Origin: Anisakis pegreffii
Taxonomy: Eukaryota > Nematoda > Chromadorea > Rhabditida > Anisakidae
DNA: 64,000 bases
Assembly (NCBI GenBank): GCA_035041965.1
Contig: JAPYMA010003057.1
Span: forward strand, 3,393 to 67,392
Direction of reading: 5' to 3'
Shown here: positions 12,110 through 26,989 of the stretch, in pieces
Position numbering within the stretch: position 1 is the first letter of the stretch
Layout of the letters: each line of letters starts with the position of its first letter
The notes under the pieces: model-generated
What the model was told of the DNA's origin: nothing
The model's input: the letters and a program-made list of their open reading frames with translations, nothing else
The model's database searches: none
Made by a program: the position numbers and the translations under genes

Positions 12110-13666
12110 TCTCAAAAAATCCCCTTGTTCACTTCAATTATTCCCAGAATAACACTATGAAAACAAACAATCTCTTTGGTATCACCGCCTCAACTTCCAC
12201 AAAATAATAACCGCCGTCACTCCCCAATAACTACAGATGCTCGAAATGAATGTATACGCCTTAGCACCACTTTTATATTCCTAAATGAATATGCTAATTC
12301 CCTTGCTTCTTTCAATGATTGCAATATGTTAATGACCTAAATATGTTAATTTTTTGATTCTTTATATTCCAACATGCTGACCGTTTCGCTGTATTTATTT
12401 ATTTATTTAATCAACAAATCAAACTCATTACGAGTCAATGCCTCTCTGTTATCACCAATATCACTAATATCACATTCTTCCTTCCTTGGCATTCTTCTTT
12501 CCGCGCAGCTGACGATAATAGCGTTCGGAATCATCTGTCTTCGAACTTGGATTATTGATCTGGCAAGCACAGAGGTTTTGGGCCACTCTCCCATACTGCC
12601 CAATGATTTCTAGGGAGAAGGCATTCTGTCTCATTTCGCTATTACTTTACTGAATTCTCTGATTGTCAGCTAGCTGACAGGAGGATAACGTGATGACACT
12701 AGACAATTTAATAACAAGGGTATAAGCCGATCATACAAAGATATATAATGAGTTGCAAGATGATAAAGATGATATATGACCCGTCCCTAAAAGCGAAATA
12801 AGTTTGTGACCTTTCCTTGTGAATAAATGAGCCAAAAAAAGCTCAATAACGAAGTGTTTCCAAAGTTTAAAATATCAGTGACTGTATCAATGCCCGAAAA
12901 ACTCCTCATTGTTTCACATCTCAATTTGTATAATCGAACTGGTGCTTGGTGTTCGTTCGAAAAAACTTAATGATGAAATCAACGCAGCAGCGTCACTCAA
13001 TTCAACATCTCTTCAAACAGAGTTCATTCACAAAAATGACACCATGAAAACAATGCAAATACAAAACACATACGAAAATAAACAACATGAAATGCATCGT
13101 ACGATCATCATGCGCCTAAAAAGTTATCAACGTGAAAATTACTTGATCAAACATAACAATATCAGTGGCAGAGTCAATTTTAATCGGTGCCATATCTCAA
13201 TTCGATACTATACGACTGCATTATCCAACCGATCCACATAGTCTATAATTTCTGTATGAGCAGAAGATAACATGCAAAAACACATACAAATTGCTTTCGT
13301 TGCCTTAAAATCACCGCAATAACAATTACAGTATTCACAATAATAATTATGGTGATGACAATAACAACAACAATGGAATAAATCAAACGACCGAAATACT
13401 GATAACATCAATGATCTCATCCAGTTAAAATAATCTTCTGAAGATGGCGATAACTCGAAGTGAGAGCAATATAATGATTATTCTCGACATAAACCAGAAC
13501 AAGATACCAATCACACGATCTCACGCAACCAATCGATGGTTCCGAAGCTATCAAACAGCTAAAAACTGCTAAATTTCTTCACGTCCATTACTGTCCGAAA
13601 ATGAAATTGCTCGAACACAATTGTGAAAAAATACGACAGCAAATAATGGAATGACCATTGCACGGA
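12110..13666. other. Intergenic, nothing supported
   Basis: Separates two minus-strand genes. A 110-codon plus-strand frame at 12909-13241 is rich in Asn, Ile and His codons and has no recognisable feature, so I treat it as chance. Confidence 0.45.
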
Positions 13667-16600
13667 TCATTTCCCAAAAAGAGGTTTACTGGCGCTGCCA
13701 CCGAACAGCGTTCCACTAACTGATGAATTCAGCGTATTACCAAAAGTGAACGATGACGATGAAGGGGCAGCACTTGCTTGTGCACCGCCTGTCGTCGACG
13801 TTGTGCTACTCCCTGAATTCGCATAAATTCACAAATAAGAACTTTAAAACCTATTGTCAATATTAATTTTAAAAAACCTAAAATCTGAACTCATGATGGG
13901 TGAAATAAATCCCGCGAATCGATTTTAACCCTTCCAGTTCATTCATGTTAGTCACAAGTGCGACTGTGTTGTTCATCCGACCCACAAATCTATTTTGGAC
14001 TATTTGTTTAGATACAAAATAATCGACGCGATGGATCAACGACATTGGCAGACCATTCAGCTTCTAAAAAAACTTCCTCTCACGGTTGACAGAAGTTTTG
14101 CTAAAAGCCAAATAGTTTAGCAATTTCGTTGATATTATCATACGCGAGTCAGTTCATTACATGGCCCGTTCATAATTACCTAGATATGATGGAAATATTG
14201 AATGATCAACTCCACTGCAATTCATTGATGTAAATCATCAATAATCCAACAGCTTGTCCGGATTGTATTTCAAAACACCATTTTATAGAGAGTTAGCATT
14301 CATAAACCATACCAAAAAGCGGTGTTGTAGTTGAGGTTGACGGCGTTGAAAATGGCTTGAATAATGGTGTGGCGGTGGTTCCAGTTGATGGAGTACTGAA
14401 TGAGAACGGCGTACTTCCCAAAGGTTTCGCACCGAACAACGAACCACCCGTTCCGAAACCCGTCGTTGCTGAAACTTCGTGGAGTCAAAATAAACGTCTC
14501 TCAACCGACATGCAAAGATTAGTCAAAATTTCTGCTTGAAAATCCAAAGTTCAACATTAAAATTAGCAAACCAGTGGGTTGAGTGTGTGTAGCGGCTCGT
14601 GCTAATTCGCCAATTTTCATCATTGTCACTTGCGATGGGAACGCTTCTGCACCTGAAAACCAATGCTTTAGTTCAGTGAAAGACAAACTTCAATCGTTCG
14701 GTCGAACGAAAATCATGCAGCTGTCTCACTGACCAACATATTTCGATAAGGCAATTGCATTTTGAACCGTATCCAGCTTCTTTTCGAAAGGATTTGGTGC
14801 ATATGGCATCGTTCTTCGTCGATATTCCAGCAGTGCCTCCTTTGCGTCCTAAAACCAAGCAGAAGTTCAAATTTGAGAATTTTGTGAACAAAATCAACGC
14901 AGATTCTAAATTACTGCAAACTCGAAAACTCCAATTCTGCAGATTATTGCATCAAAACAATTTACGTACAAAACAAACTGAATCATCTAACAACGCAATA
15001 CAGAAAACCTATAACCAAACCATTCATACACCTACCAGTTGATGCTTCTGAAGGACAACTTCACTTAACCTCAATATACATCAAACACAATGAAGGATCT
15101 TTCAAAGAACGATACAATCACACTAAAAGTACTACTCACTTGAACTTGTTGATTGCACCGATAGACTTCGGAGGCAATAACTTTGAAAACTTGATCAAAT
15201 CGTTTCAAGTGTCCCATTAGATCAGAATGCGTTAATTGAGGTTTCTGAAATAATCAAATAAGTATTTGAAAACTTCAATTCTGATTTGAATGACCGCCCC
15301 TGATGGATAAATGGATATATGAGAACATCCTCAAATGCTCTTTAAGAGAGGACTTGGCTAACATTTGGATCACGATTGAGTTTGGTCGATATGATGTGTT
15401 CGATACGCAACAACGTTTCGTTGAATTCAGCAATGAGGGTCTCATAATCCGAGCATGTCGACTGCAGGTAGTCCATTGCATGGTTGTAGCCATGTCGCGG
15501 CACCTTTGTCATCTCCTTTTGGCGTCGTTGCGATTGCTCGGCTGCTCGTGTGTCTCGTTCGATCTTTTCGACAAGCACTGTAATTTACATTCAACGGATT
15601 TATTGCGAAACAATCTGACCACTCTACTCCAACTGCTACCCATCATAACAGAATTATCACGAAATCCGACATTCGCTTAAAAACTGATCATTAACAACTG
15701 AATACTAGTTAAGAGCGAGTGACTTACCAACAAGCTTCAAGAAACTTCTCATTTATTCCGTTTCTTTCCAAGTGCTTTATTCCGTTATTGTAACAAAATA
15801 AAACGAGAAATGCAGTAAAATATAGGAACAAACCGTTTGCTTTACACCGGATTCTTCGCAAATCAGATGTCTCTTTAACCAAAAATTTCTTAACTTCATC
15901 CAGCTTCTCATTCATCGTTATACAAGAATCATTGCTATTCATCACGAATTCATCGGATAATTCGCGATTCTTTTTCAAACGTTCACTGAAATCCACTTCG
16001 TGAAGGAGGATGGAAAAGAGAAACGATCGAGTTGTCAGATTCGTCAGATTACTTGTTTTTAGAGCTATGACTTTAATGTAATCAGAGCTACGGATTTGAT
16101 GCAAACTCAAATACGTTCCAATTACACGCACACACACACATCATAATTGCAAATGAACATAATTTGATAATGAGATCAAACAAATTCTTAACTCACTTCA
16201 GCTGATTAATCAGATCTAGCAATTGCTTTGGCACTTCACCGTCCATTGGATTCGTCGAAACGGCAGCACCGGATCCACCAACAGCGCTCGTGGTTGCTGT
16301 ACTAGTAGCTGTGCCTCCACCCAACGACGACATTTGAGCCGTACCCCCCAATCCACCCAAACCCCCTCCTGCTGATACGCTCGAAGTAGTTGCAGTCGCA
16401 CCAGCGCCAAACAAGCCCCCGCCCGTGCTTGTCGATGATGAAAGTGGAGCAGTTGTGGCTGCAGCGCTACCGAATAAACCACCTGCGATAACAGTATCTA
16501 ATAGTAAGTACCAGAATCGTTCACAGAATCGCTTCAAAATGCACTTGAAAAGAGACGCAGAAGATCAATTTCTAATCAGAATCTGAGTAAAAACAATCGT

Positions 16601-18089
16601 TGTCTCTTGAACTCCACGACAGTTTCAAGACTATACTATGAAAAAGGGTTATTTTAATATTTTTGTCACTTGATTCGTCTTGAAAGTTCGAATATCTTTA
16701 ATTACCACTGAACTACAATGAACGAAAATCAGGAATAATCATCTTATTCATCATCTCAGATTTTACTCCTGTCACACTTGAACATACAAGTTCAACAGAA
16801 AAAAACACATTTGAATAAAATGATTAAAGAATTTAGTCCCAATTATTTTGTGACCAAATAATAGTTCAGCTTTGGGTCTATTCAATCAACGATTTCTTAC
16901 CTGTTGTTGGTTTACCAAACAATCCACCACTGGTTGAAGTAGCGGGAGCAGTGGATGTGGTGGTAGTACCAAATAAACCTTTCGATTGCGTGGCACCACC
17001 GAATAGGCCTCCAGTCGCTGTTGGCGCCGCTGTTGTGGCAGTAGTTGTTCCGGCCGCTCCAAAAAGGCCAGCTGAATGAACATAAATTGTACTCGGAAGG
17101 TTTTCACATTAATATTCGAATTCTTAACGAAGTTAACTAATGAATGAACATTGTGATCAGCGGGATAGATCGATGAGATTAAATAAATTTGTATCGAACG
17201 ACATAAAAATTACATCGCACACATTCATTCCACACACAACATGACAATGGTTCCAATCATTGAAACAATGAGACTGCTTCACTTGGAATGACACTGTTCC
17301 ATTTCAGTTGATATTTTTCTAAACGACACCATTAATTTTGAAAGAACTTCTCTACAACAAGATAACGTATACGAGCTGTTAAAGGGATTCAAAAGGTGAA
17401 GGAAAACTGTACTTGATGGAGCTGATGATACCGCAGTGGCTGTGCCAAAAAGACCACCACCAGTAGTTTTCGCAGCGGCAGCAGTGGCTGGTGTACCGAA
17501 TAAAGCTGAAAACCCCAAATTGCTGAATTCGGCTTCTTCTGCCAAAATAATGTTCATGGATACTAGTCATGGCTTACGCTTATGCACTATCCTAGTTCCG
17601 GATCGTCTGAATTCAGTTCAGGACTGGAGCATAAGTCTAATTGTCTAACTGCCTTTGAACGTCATAGAGAAAATTCTTAGTAGTTACAGCAAGCAGTTAT
17701 AAGCCTGAGTAATGTTGTATTTCAGATTAGTAAAATCAGAACGGCATTTCGTCTGTTCGAACGTTTCTTGCGGTGTTCTAACCAAGTAACACATTCAATT
17801 GCGAATGTGAACAAAATGTCGTTATGACTTTACCAACCTGAAATACGACATCACCTAAGCCTGAATTGTTGAAAATTACTCAGCTCGCTAAGTTTTCAGA
17901 CGAAAATTGACGGAACTTACTCGCTGGTTGTGTCGTAGATGCGGTTGTAGTAGTTGCCGTCGTGCCGAACAGCGGTTTTGCAGCCGAAGTTGATCCGAAC
18001 AATGAGGTTCCGCCGGTTGCACCAGTGGTGGCTCCACCAGTCAATGGCGTACTCGTAGCACTTGGTGCACCGAATGTGAAGCCTGGCAT
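13667..18089 (-). CDS. Nup58-type FG nucleoporin (NPP-4-like)
   Basis: Eleven minus-strand exons in consistent phase: 17921-18089, 17413-17505, 16901-17071, 16197-16482, 15834-15985, 15363-15577, 15140-15244, 14734-14848, 14572-14652, 14313-14468, 13667-13812. The model gives 562 residues, near the 599 of human NUP58. Residues 1-220 are a Thr/Ala/Gly-rich FG region with many GLFG repeats. Residues 230-440 form the coiled-coil part, including VPKQLLDLINQL, DYETLIAEFNETLLRIEHI, THSDLMGHLKRFDQVFKVIA and DAKEALLEYRR. Residues 465-562 are a second FG region ending SKPLFGK. This FG/coil/FG layout and the coil motifs fit Nup58 of the Nup62-Nup58-Nup54 central channel complex. The exon 6 donor (AAT|GTTAGC or CAA|GTCCTC) is uncertain. 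Confidence 0.88.
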
Positions 18090-18951
18090 GATGAGCGTCA
18101 GTCTCCTCTCGAAACCTGAATGAGGTATAAGTTTATCAGACCTGTCTAATTTGAATAAGATCCACGTATATTTCACGAAACGTTGGAGTAATCCGGAAGA
18201 ACGCGTCGTACATAAACCAGATGCAACAACAACAACAAGCACTCGGGATTCTGGTCTCATCACACATCCTTCAGGTGATCAACAAACATATCCATCGGTC
18301 TATCGCATCCTCCTCAGCGCAAAGGCGGTAACTTTGTATTCTAGGTGGCGTCGTCGCACTTCGCCATAAGAACGCGTCTGTGCGCAGGGGTGGAGTCAGC
18401 GAAGAGCATGCGCAATCGCTGTTCAACGAGTAATTGAGCGCTTGAATAAGCAAAATTTATACTGATGGTATATCGGAAAGGGACCGTTTTGAGAGGTGAT
18501 TCATTGCGGATTGATTAAAGGGATTGTAACCATTTTGTAGAGAATGAAATTTTCTATCATCTAAACCGTTTTTTCGAAAACTATCCATTATAAAAAATCT
18601 TGAGCGGTCTGAAAGTAGAAAATATTGGGCAAAAGTGAAAATCACAATTATGTAGTACCTAATTTCAGGTTAAAGAAAAGAGATTCAACCGGAGAGGTTA
18701 TAAACATCTTGTAGAGCTTGGAAAGTTGTATCAGATATGCTTTTTTATTTGGAAAAAACGTAGGCACTTTTTGGGGGTCTGAGGGATCTGAAAGAGGAAA
18801 AATTGCAGTTGAATACAGAGAGTACCCAATTGATCTTTATTATCCATTACTTCTCAATCTTCGCCTCATGTGATTGACAAGTATTCAATTTAATTAAAAC
18901 CCGATAAATATGTGACCCTTCACCTCGATTGGCCCAACTAATCCAAGAGAT
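18090..18951. other. Upstream region of the nucleoporin gene
   Basis: No gene is supported. Short frames lack recognisable content. The nucleoporin promoter should lie in the first few hundred bases. Confidence 0.4.
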
Positions 18952-19222
18952 TTCGGCACTTTTTTACTTTGGGGGGTCGCACGCGAGCAAGCTCGCGCAT
19001 GCCACGCCTACTGCGCATGGCTTGAGCCCAAGCTTAGTCTCAGCCTAAGCCTAAGCCTGAGTTCGCTTGCTAGCCTCTGCTGTAGCATCGAGCGATCTGA
19101 GGCTACACTTAGATGAGGCTGAAGTCACCTTAGGTTGAGGCCATGCGTAGTAGGCGTGGCATGCGCCAGCTTGCTCGCGTGCGACCCCCCCCCCCCCAAA
19201 GTAAAAAAGTGCCGAGATTTCA
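18952..19222. repeat. GC-rich foldback (inverted repeat) element
   Basis: Left arm 18952-19021 and right arm 19140-19222 are near-perfect inverted repeats. Outer parts read CGGCACTTTTTTACTTTGGG and inner parts contain CGCACGCGAGCAAGCTCGCGC and CATGCCACGCCTACTGCG. The right arm carries a longer C-run. The core of about 118 bases contains GCCTAAGCCTAAGCCTGAG, the complement of the nematode telomere unit TTAGGC. Base composition differs sharply from the surroundings. A non-autonomous foldback or MITE-like element is the likeliest identity. Confidence 0.85.
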
Positions 19223-19246
19223 TCTCTCTTCTCTACCGTTAGCTCA

Positions 19247-19680
19247 GTGTCTCCTGAGGCCATCCGTGACCCAGGTAGTCTTCAACACTTTGCTCCTCCT
19301 TCAAGTTTTCTGTATTCGAAGTTTGATTCAAGTTCTCAATTGTCAGACATCATACCATTTACAACTGCTGATCGAAGTGCTGCTGTGCGACTGACTACAA
19401 AAATGGGCAAAGTTTTCCTGAAGAACCGCGAAAATCTGCGTAAGGATTGAGCAAAAATGAACGCCGGGAAGTGTATTAAATCTTCTTCCTCTTCTTCTTG
19501 TTCTTGCTGTTCTTCTGGTTCTCCTCCTTGTTGTTGTTGTTGTTGTTCTTCAAGACCGTTCCGACGTATCGACACCAATACAGCGATTTCTTCTTGCGAC
19601 GTTGGGAAAATGACGGATTCCGATGTGTTCACCCAAGATGCAGCAACAAATACATCAGTGAACATGGTTTGCGCATCTAG
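19247..19680 (+). other. Candidate exons with a C2H2-like finger
   Basis: A plus frame from 19247 (67 codons) has good codon use and a strong donor near 19440 (CTGC|GTAAGG). A long pyrimidine tract (TTC/TTG repeats, 19480-19550) ends in CAAG. After it a frame reads GFRCVHPRCSNKYISEHG up to a possible donor at 19667 (G|GTTTGC). C-x4-C with a hydrophobic core resembles a C2H2 finger missing its second half. I could not join the pieces in one consistent phase. The minus strand is also open here as a Gln/Glu-rich frame (19336-19755), an alternative reading of the same triplet repeat. Confidence 0.25.
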
Positions 19681-20590
19681 GATGACAGAGCTGGCTATTC
19701 GACTTCGAATCCGTGAAGCTATTGGATTATATTCATCAACAATCAACGCTTGCATAAATTTATGAAATCAAACCTCTCGTCAGACTGTGACGGACGGAAT
19801 CATCGTCAACTACACACCAGATCGGATTGCAAGTGAAACTCGTTGGTGGAATTTTTGTTATCATTGTGAATTATTGTTTCAATGTGTTCTGTTTGAAGAA
19901 CTATTTCATTGAATTGAGTGAATTGAAGTTGTTGTTGGTTTCGTTTATTGTAGGTATATTTCCAAGTTATTGTTTGTTGTTTTCTTGTTTGTTATTGTTC
20001 GTAACTAATAAAACTCATCGTCGCACTACGATCCTGTCGCAGTCTCTCACATACCCCAACATTACAGCATTTCAAGAACCGCAAATAAATTATCTTTGCT
20101 GTGAAATTCACGACAGCTCTAAATCTGAGCCCCTTTCGCAAGTGCAGAATTTACCAAGCACATTACGTGATGTTATGAGGAGGTTCGTTCCTTATCCACA
20201 CCTCTCACTGGTAAGCCGAAAACAAATGAGACACGAAAACAACTACGCAGCTCCATGCATTGACCTAAGTCGCAGGAGCTGCTGCAAAGAAGCCAAAGCC
20301 AAAATTTTTCACCACCTAAAAGTGCATTCACTTCTAACGTAGTCGCCATCACACTCCAATTCAACCAATCATCTGTAACACCTTCAGATGGCTGCCTGGG
20401 TACCAGACCATACGCGTACTGTAAAAATTGCATGTGGTGTGCGGATTATGAATCATTCACTAAATTGTATTTATTACGACATTAAGATATTCAAAACAAT
20501 ATCATACTACAATCGTAAAAACGCATACACTGACGTAAAACGACTTGAATCACGAGGCTGTTACAGATAAAGTGGAAGTTAAAAAGTATT

Positions 20591-20701
20591 CTATCTATTC
20601 TTCGCATCATGGTCATCCAGCGCGTCAATGTAAGCCGCTTGAAAAAATTTCGTGATGCGCTTGACTGTGACATTGAACGTATTCGCTGACAACGTGACAG
20701 C
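20591..20701 (-). other. Candidate terminal exon, unrecognised
   Basis: After an acceptor TTGTTGCAG|GCT, a minus frame of 36 codons ends in TAG, with GC-rich third positions unlike the surrounding AT-rich sequence. It includes SANTFNVTVKRITKFFQAA. It could be the last exon of a minus-strand gene whose other exons lie upstream, perhaps at 22146-22313. Family unknown. Confidence 0.35.
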
Positions 20702-20789
20702 CTGCAACAAGTCACTCACATTGCACAGTTTTGATGAAAATAACATCCTCAATCAACTCTGAATTGATCATCGAACCTCGTGAAATGAT

Positions 20790-21145
20790 TTTACCAACCT
20801 AATTAACAATCGGAGTTACTCTATACACTATCACGAACACATTCTATTGAGTTTAACTCATACTTGATCATCCAACCCCGTGGAATTATTTTTCGAGACA
20901 GTTCAATGTCTAGATTTAACAGTTATTCGTCTGACCTTTCATCATCTGCCCGATTGAATTCTTTAGTCACCAGCTCATTGCTTACATCTTATATCGTTAT
21001 ATGCTATACATTTATATTGCTGTGAATTCATAGCTTGCGGACGACTGTAAACATTTCTTGCTGTGCTCTAACTGCACTACAAATTCAACTGCAAATTTGA
21101 ACGAATGAAATGCCGTTTTGATTTTACCACCCTAACATACAAAAT
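20790..21145. repeat. Dispersed repeat copy A1
   Basis: About 355 bases share roughly 95% identity with 30515-30872, in the same orientation. Shared words include CTTGCGGACGACTGTAAACA and TTCTTGCTGTGCTCTAACTG. A third, degenerate fragment is at about 17745-17850. No coding frame or terminal repeat was seen, so it is a non-autonomous interspersed repeat of unknown class. Confidence 0.85.
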
Positions 21146-21189
21146 TCGATTCATTTCGAAAAGTAACCTTAGCATCTATCATATAACTG

Positions 21190-24100
21190 AATCACGATCG
21201 GACAAATCAATAAAGCAATGAATCAGTCCAATGAACGAATCCTATCAGAATCACCCTCCTCAATGTTACAGTTATAAAGCAATCAGCATTCACAGCAACA
21301 GAAGCTATAGTACAATATACTGACATTACATCACTGATTAATTTATCCATATACATGTTCTTAACGATGTGAAATCAATAGAGTCTTCAAAGAAAATTGA
21401 GAATTACACCTCTAAAGAATTATATTGCAGTTTGCGTTAATGGTTTATATTCATCATTTTTGGGGCACTTCCATTCTGTTCGTTGAAGTGGAATAAGAAT
21501 AGAACATTTCTAATGGTTTGGAATAACATCTAGTGCTGGCGCATAGGGAATCTCTCTGGAATGAACAGTTATTCGAATAAATTTGAACAATTTGAAGATT
21601 TGAGTTTGGTTACAGTTTCAATATTACTTCATAAAACTGAGCATAACTCCCGAAATGTTGAACATTTTGAACGAATCTGGTACCACTGGATTCCCGGGAA
21701 TGTGGGTTGTCGAATAGTGTGTACCCTCCTTCCTTTAGGGATGTATTAGTTCCAGAATGGGCGATGGAGTGCTAATGAGATTTTATGACGGCTTTGATGA
21801 GGAAGAGATTGGAGTGGGGAAAAAGTTTGGTGTGTCCGAATTCTCAGTTTGTTCGCATGAACCCAAGGTTATGATTGAAGGCGATCTTGAAAAAAAATAC
21901 TGAAATTGAATTTGACCAAAAATATTATGGTGATTCTGGGCGAGGAGGAAAGGCTCAAGATTGTTCCTAACGTAAGTTAACCAGGTTTTGTTCAATAAAC
22001 GTTGTGGTTGTAATTGGGAATAAAAAATGTGGAAATAATTTTCGTTCGAGAGGTTAGCAATTGACCGATGGACTTATCAATGGCAAACAACGCACTCAAT
22101 TCACGGTTATCACCGCTGATTGACAGCTCACCTCAGCAGTCTCCTTCAACGGAGTACGTTCGGATTCACAAACAGCAGATTCCGCATGGCGATGTTCGAT
22201 AATATTGTGTTCAAGGCCGTCCTCTCGAAATTCACCGTGACACACGTCGGATTCATGTCGCGTTCACGTTTCTGGATGCGTTCATATGACATTGTAGGCA
22301 TGGCATTGTCGTTCTGCAGTCAAGTTACTCACTACTAACTTTGCTCACTGTTATGGCGTGCGGTGGAAATATCATTTTGGTGAATCCATTTACGTTAATA
22401 GGAGTTCGAGCTGTGTATCTGTTCATCTGCATATTGCATCTGGGATCCTTACACAAATATTCCAACTCATAAAACCACAGTATACTCAATCGTTTCATCG
22501 TGACTCGATTCAAAACTCATATATAATTCTTATTGAAAACACAGCATCAAACTCTGCAGATTACTAAGCAAACCTCAGTAAGTGCTAGTTTCTTTATAAT
22601 TCCTTATTAATTTCTCGCCGAGGAGAAGTTAGCTGAACACTCAGCTTTGCTGGACAAACCCACGGATAACTCCTTTCCTTTATTGTTTTTCACACGATTG
22701 CAAAGCAAATGCTTCACTCTGTAGGAAAGCACAGCATTCTGCTCTAAGAGATTACAACAAATTGCAATTGAATCGATAGGTAATTGGAAATCGAAAAGAG
22801 AAAATTCGACTGCACTTATGATGAAAGATGTTAGCATATGATTGACACGGCATTCGATTATCGATAAAATTGGATTGATACGGTAATTTTATTACGTTGG
22901 AATTCGTCTTCGATGGATGCATCTTAAAAATCCAATCGCATGGTCAAATGTTTAAACTTCATTTGTACAATCGACGATTTCGTTCGTCATAATCTTCTCA
23001 ACAAAATCTATAAAAAGTTCGATTGACATCTTAGTGATTCAGTTTGATAAAATTTTTCATATTTTTTGTTCTTCATAACTGCCACTTTATGGCGCAATCT
23101 CTTTCGCCCATCAATCCGCTTAACGTTCCAAAAAAATTGCTGTCTTGCAGAAATGAAAATTGGAATGTTCTAGATTCAATTTTGAAATATTATATGTCAA
23201 CCATAATGACTACCATTCAAATGAATCGCGATCACATCAAAAAATAAGGCAACGAATCAGTCGAATAAACCAATCCGATCGGAATTACCCTCCGTAATGT
23301 CACGGTTTCAATGAACAGACATGAGGCATTTATTGTCCACACGAAAACAGGTTATAGTACAATATAACGGAATTACGTCACTGATTAAGTTATCGATATG
23401 ATTCATTTTGTTGATCCCTATTAAAATATGTTAGACGATGTGGAATCATTTGGATGTTCAATGAAAATCGCTCAATTCTAGAGAAATACACTTCAGAATC
23501 AAAATCCTCCGACGTATATAACCATTATCGATTGAATATTTCTTAATTTAAGGATTGAAGAGGCATTCGATAGTTGATAACGTTCGTTTGATTGAATATT
23601 ATTATCAGTGATGTAATTCGTTTTTGATGGATGCATCGTAAAAATCAAATCACGTAATCAAACGTTCAAACTTCATTTATGCAATAAAATATTTTGTTTG
23701 TCACAATATTCTTAACAAAATCCACAAAAAATTTTATGGTCGTCTTAGTGATTTAGTTCGATGGAATTTTTCATATTTTTTCTTCTTATTAAGCACCCTT
23801 CCACGTCGCCATCTCGTCGCTTATCAATCCGATTGATGCATAAACTTTGAATGGTCTTTAGTTTCTCAAATGGCTGCCACACATCAATGAACACTCGAAT
23901 GTTCTAGATTCATTTCAATAAATTATACCGTTATCGTAATGACAATTATATAACTGAATTATGACTAAGCGAATCAATGAATAAATGAATCCGATCAAAA
24001 TCACCCTCCGCAATGCCACAGTTTTAACGCAATCAGCATTCACAGCCATAGAAGCTGCAATACAATATCCTGAAGTTATACCACTGATTAAACTACCCAT

Positions 24101-24720
24101 TTGGCTTATTTTGTTGATCTTTAGTAAAGTGAATGGTCAATGAGTATTGCTTAATTCTATGGATACACACCTCAGAAGCATTATATTGCAGGTTCCATCA
24201 ATGGTATTCATTATTCCATTTGGAGATGAGCTTGAATTTGGGCAGATCACCATTTAACTTAACGCTGTTCAAGCCTAACGGAGTCTGAGCATTTTGAAAG
24301 GTGCAGGTCAGGGAAGGGCTTAGCATCGAAGGTCGCACACTTCAACGAACACCATTCGAGATGTTTTCATAAGATTTGATCCATTTTATGATATATTTGA
24401 AAGAACGAATCCTCTGATTACTCTTCTTTCAAACACTCATATGCCAATTAATTTCATTTTGGAGTTCGTCACTGAATTATGCTCTCTCAGATCACAAAAA
24501 TGCATCTAAACGGAATCGTAATTCGAAATGTAAAAGAGTGAATTCGGCTGCAAATATGATGTGAGATGTTAGCAGCAATCGATTATTGATAAAAATGGTT
24601 TCGTACGTGATTTTATCAGTGACGAATGTAGCTGTCGTTGAAAGAGGCATCATAAACTATAAGCTTCATTTGATTATTTTCTCACTAGATTTTTGGTGCG
24701 ATCAAAAAAATTTTATTGAC
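21190..24720. repeat. Diverged tandem array of two alternating repeat blocks
   Basis: Block A occurs at about 21190-21440, 23250-23480 and 23970-24210 (words such as TCACCCTCC.CAATG.CACAG and TACAATAT.CTGA.ATTA). Block B occurs at about 22840-23120, 23560-23850 and 24550-24720 (words such as GATGGATGCATC.TAAAAATC and TCTTAGTGATT.AGTT.GAT). The order A-B-A-B-A-B with a spacing near 720 bases indicates ancient tandem duplication. The first A and B are separated by an extra 1.4 kb holding the candidate exon at 22146-22313. Confidence 0.65.
22146..22313 (-). other. Candidate exon, unrecognised
   Basis: After CTGCAG|AAC, a minus frame of 55 codons runs to a TGA at 22146-22148, with balanced codon use (MSYERIQKRERDMNPTCVTV; ALNTILSNIAMRNLLFVNP). 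An overlapping frame is also open and ends at a good donor (GAG|GTGAGC). I cannot decide between them or name a family. It may belong with 20591-20701. Confidence 0.3.
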
Positions 24721-24877
24721 GATTATACTGCAATCAACTGATAAGTATTCATAAGCGTTGGAAAATAACGCATTTAAGGGATGGATGGAACACGATTCTG
24801 CGTTCCTGTTCAACTACTTGATATGAGCAAAAGCCATTTCTCTTCTCGTAGGACGTTAGGTGTCAGCTTCACTTCAG

Positions 24878-26825
<1,948 letters not shown>

Positions 26826-26989
26826 ATTATTTGCACTCTCAAAACACCATCGCAAACAAAGTTCGTCGTTCGATTATCATTTCAAATCGTTTCTTTGATC
26901 CATTCGAAATGAGATTATACAACAAATTACATTTATTCATTACGATTCATTTCATTCACTTCGTATCTTTTATTCTTATTTTTTTATCA

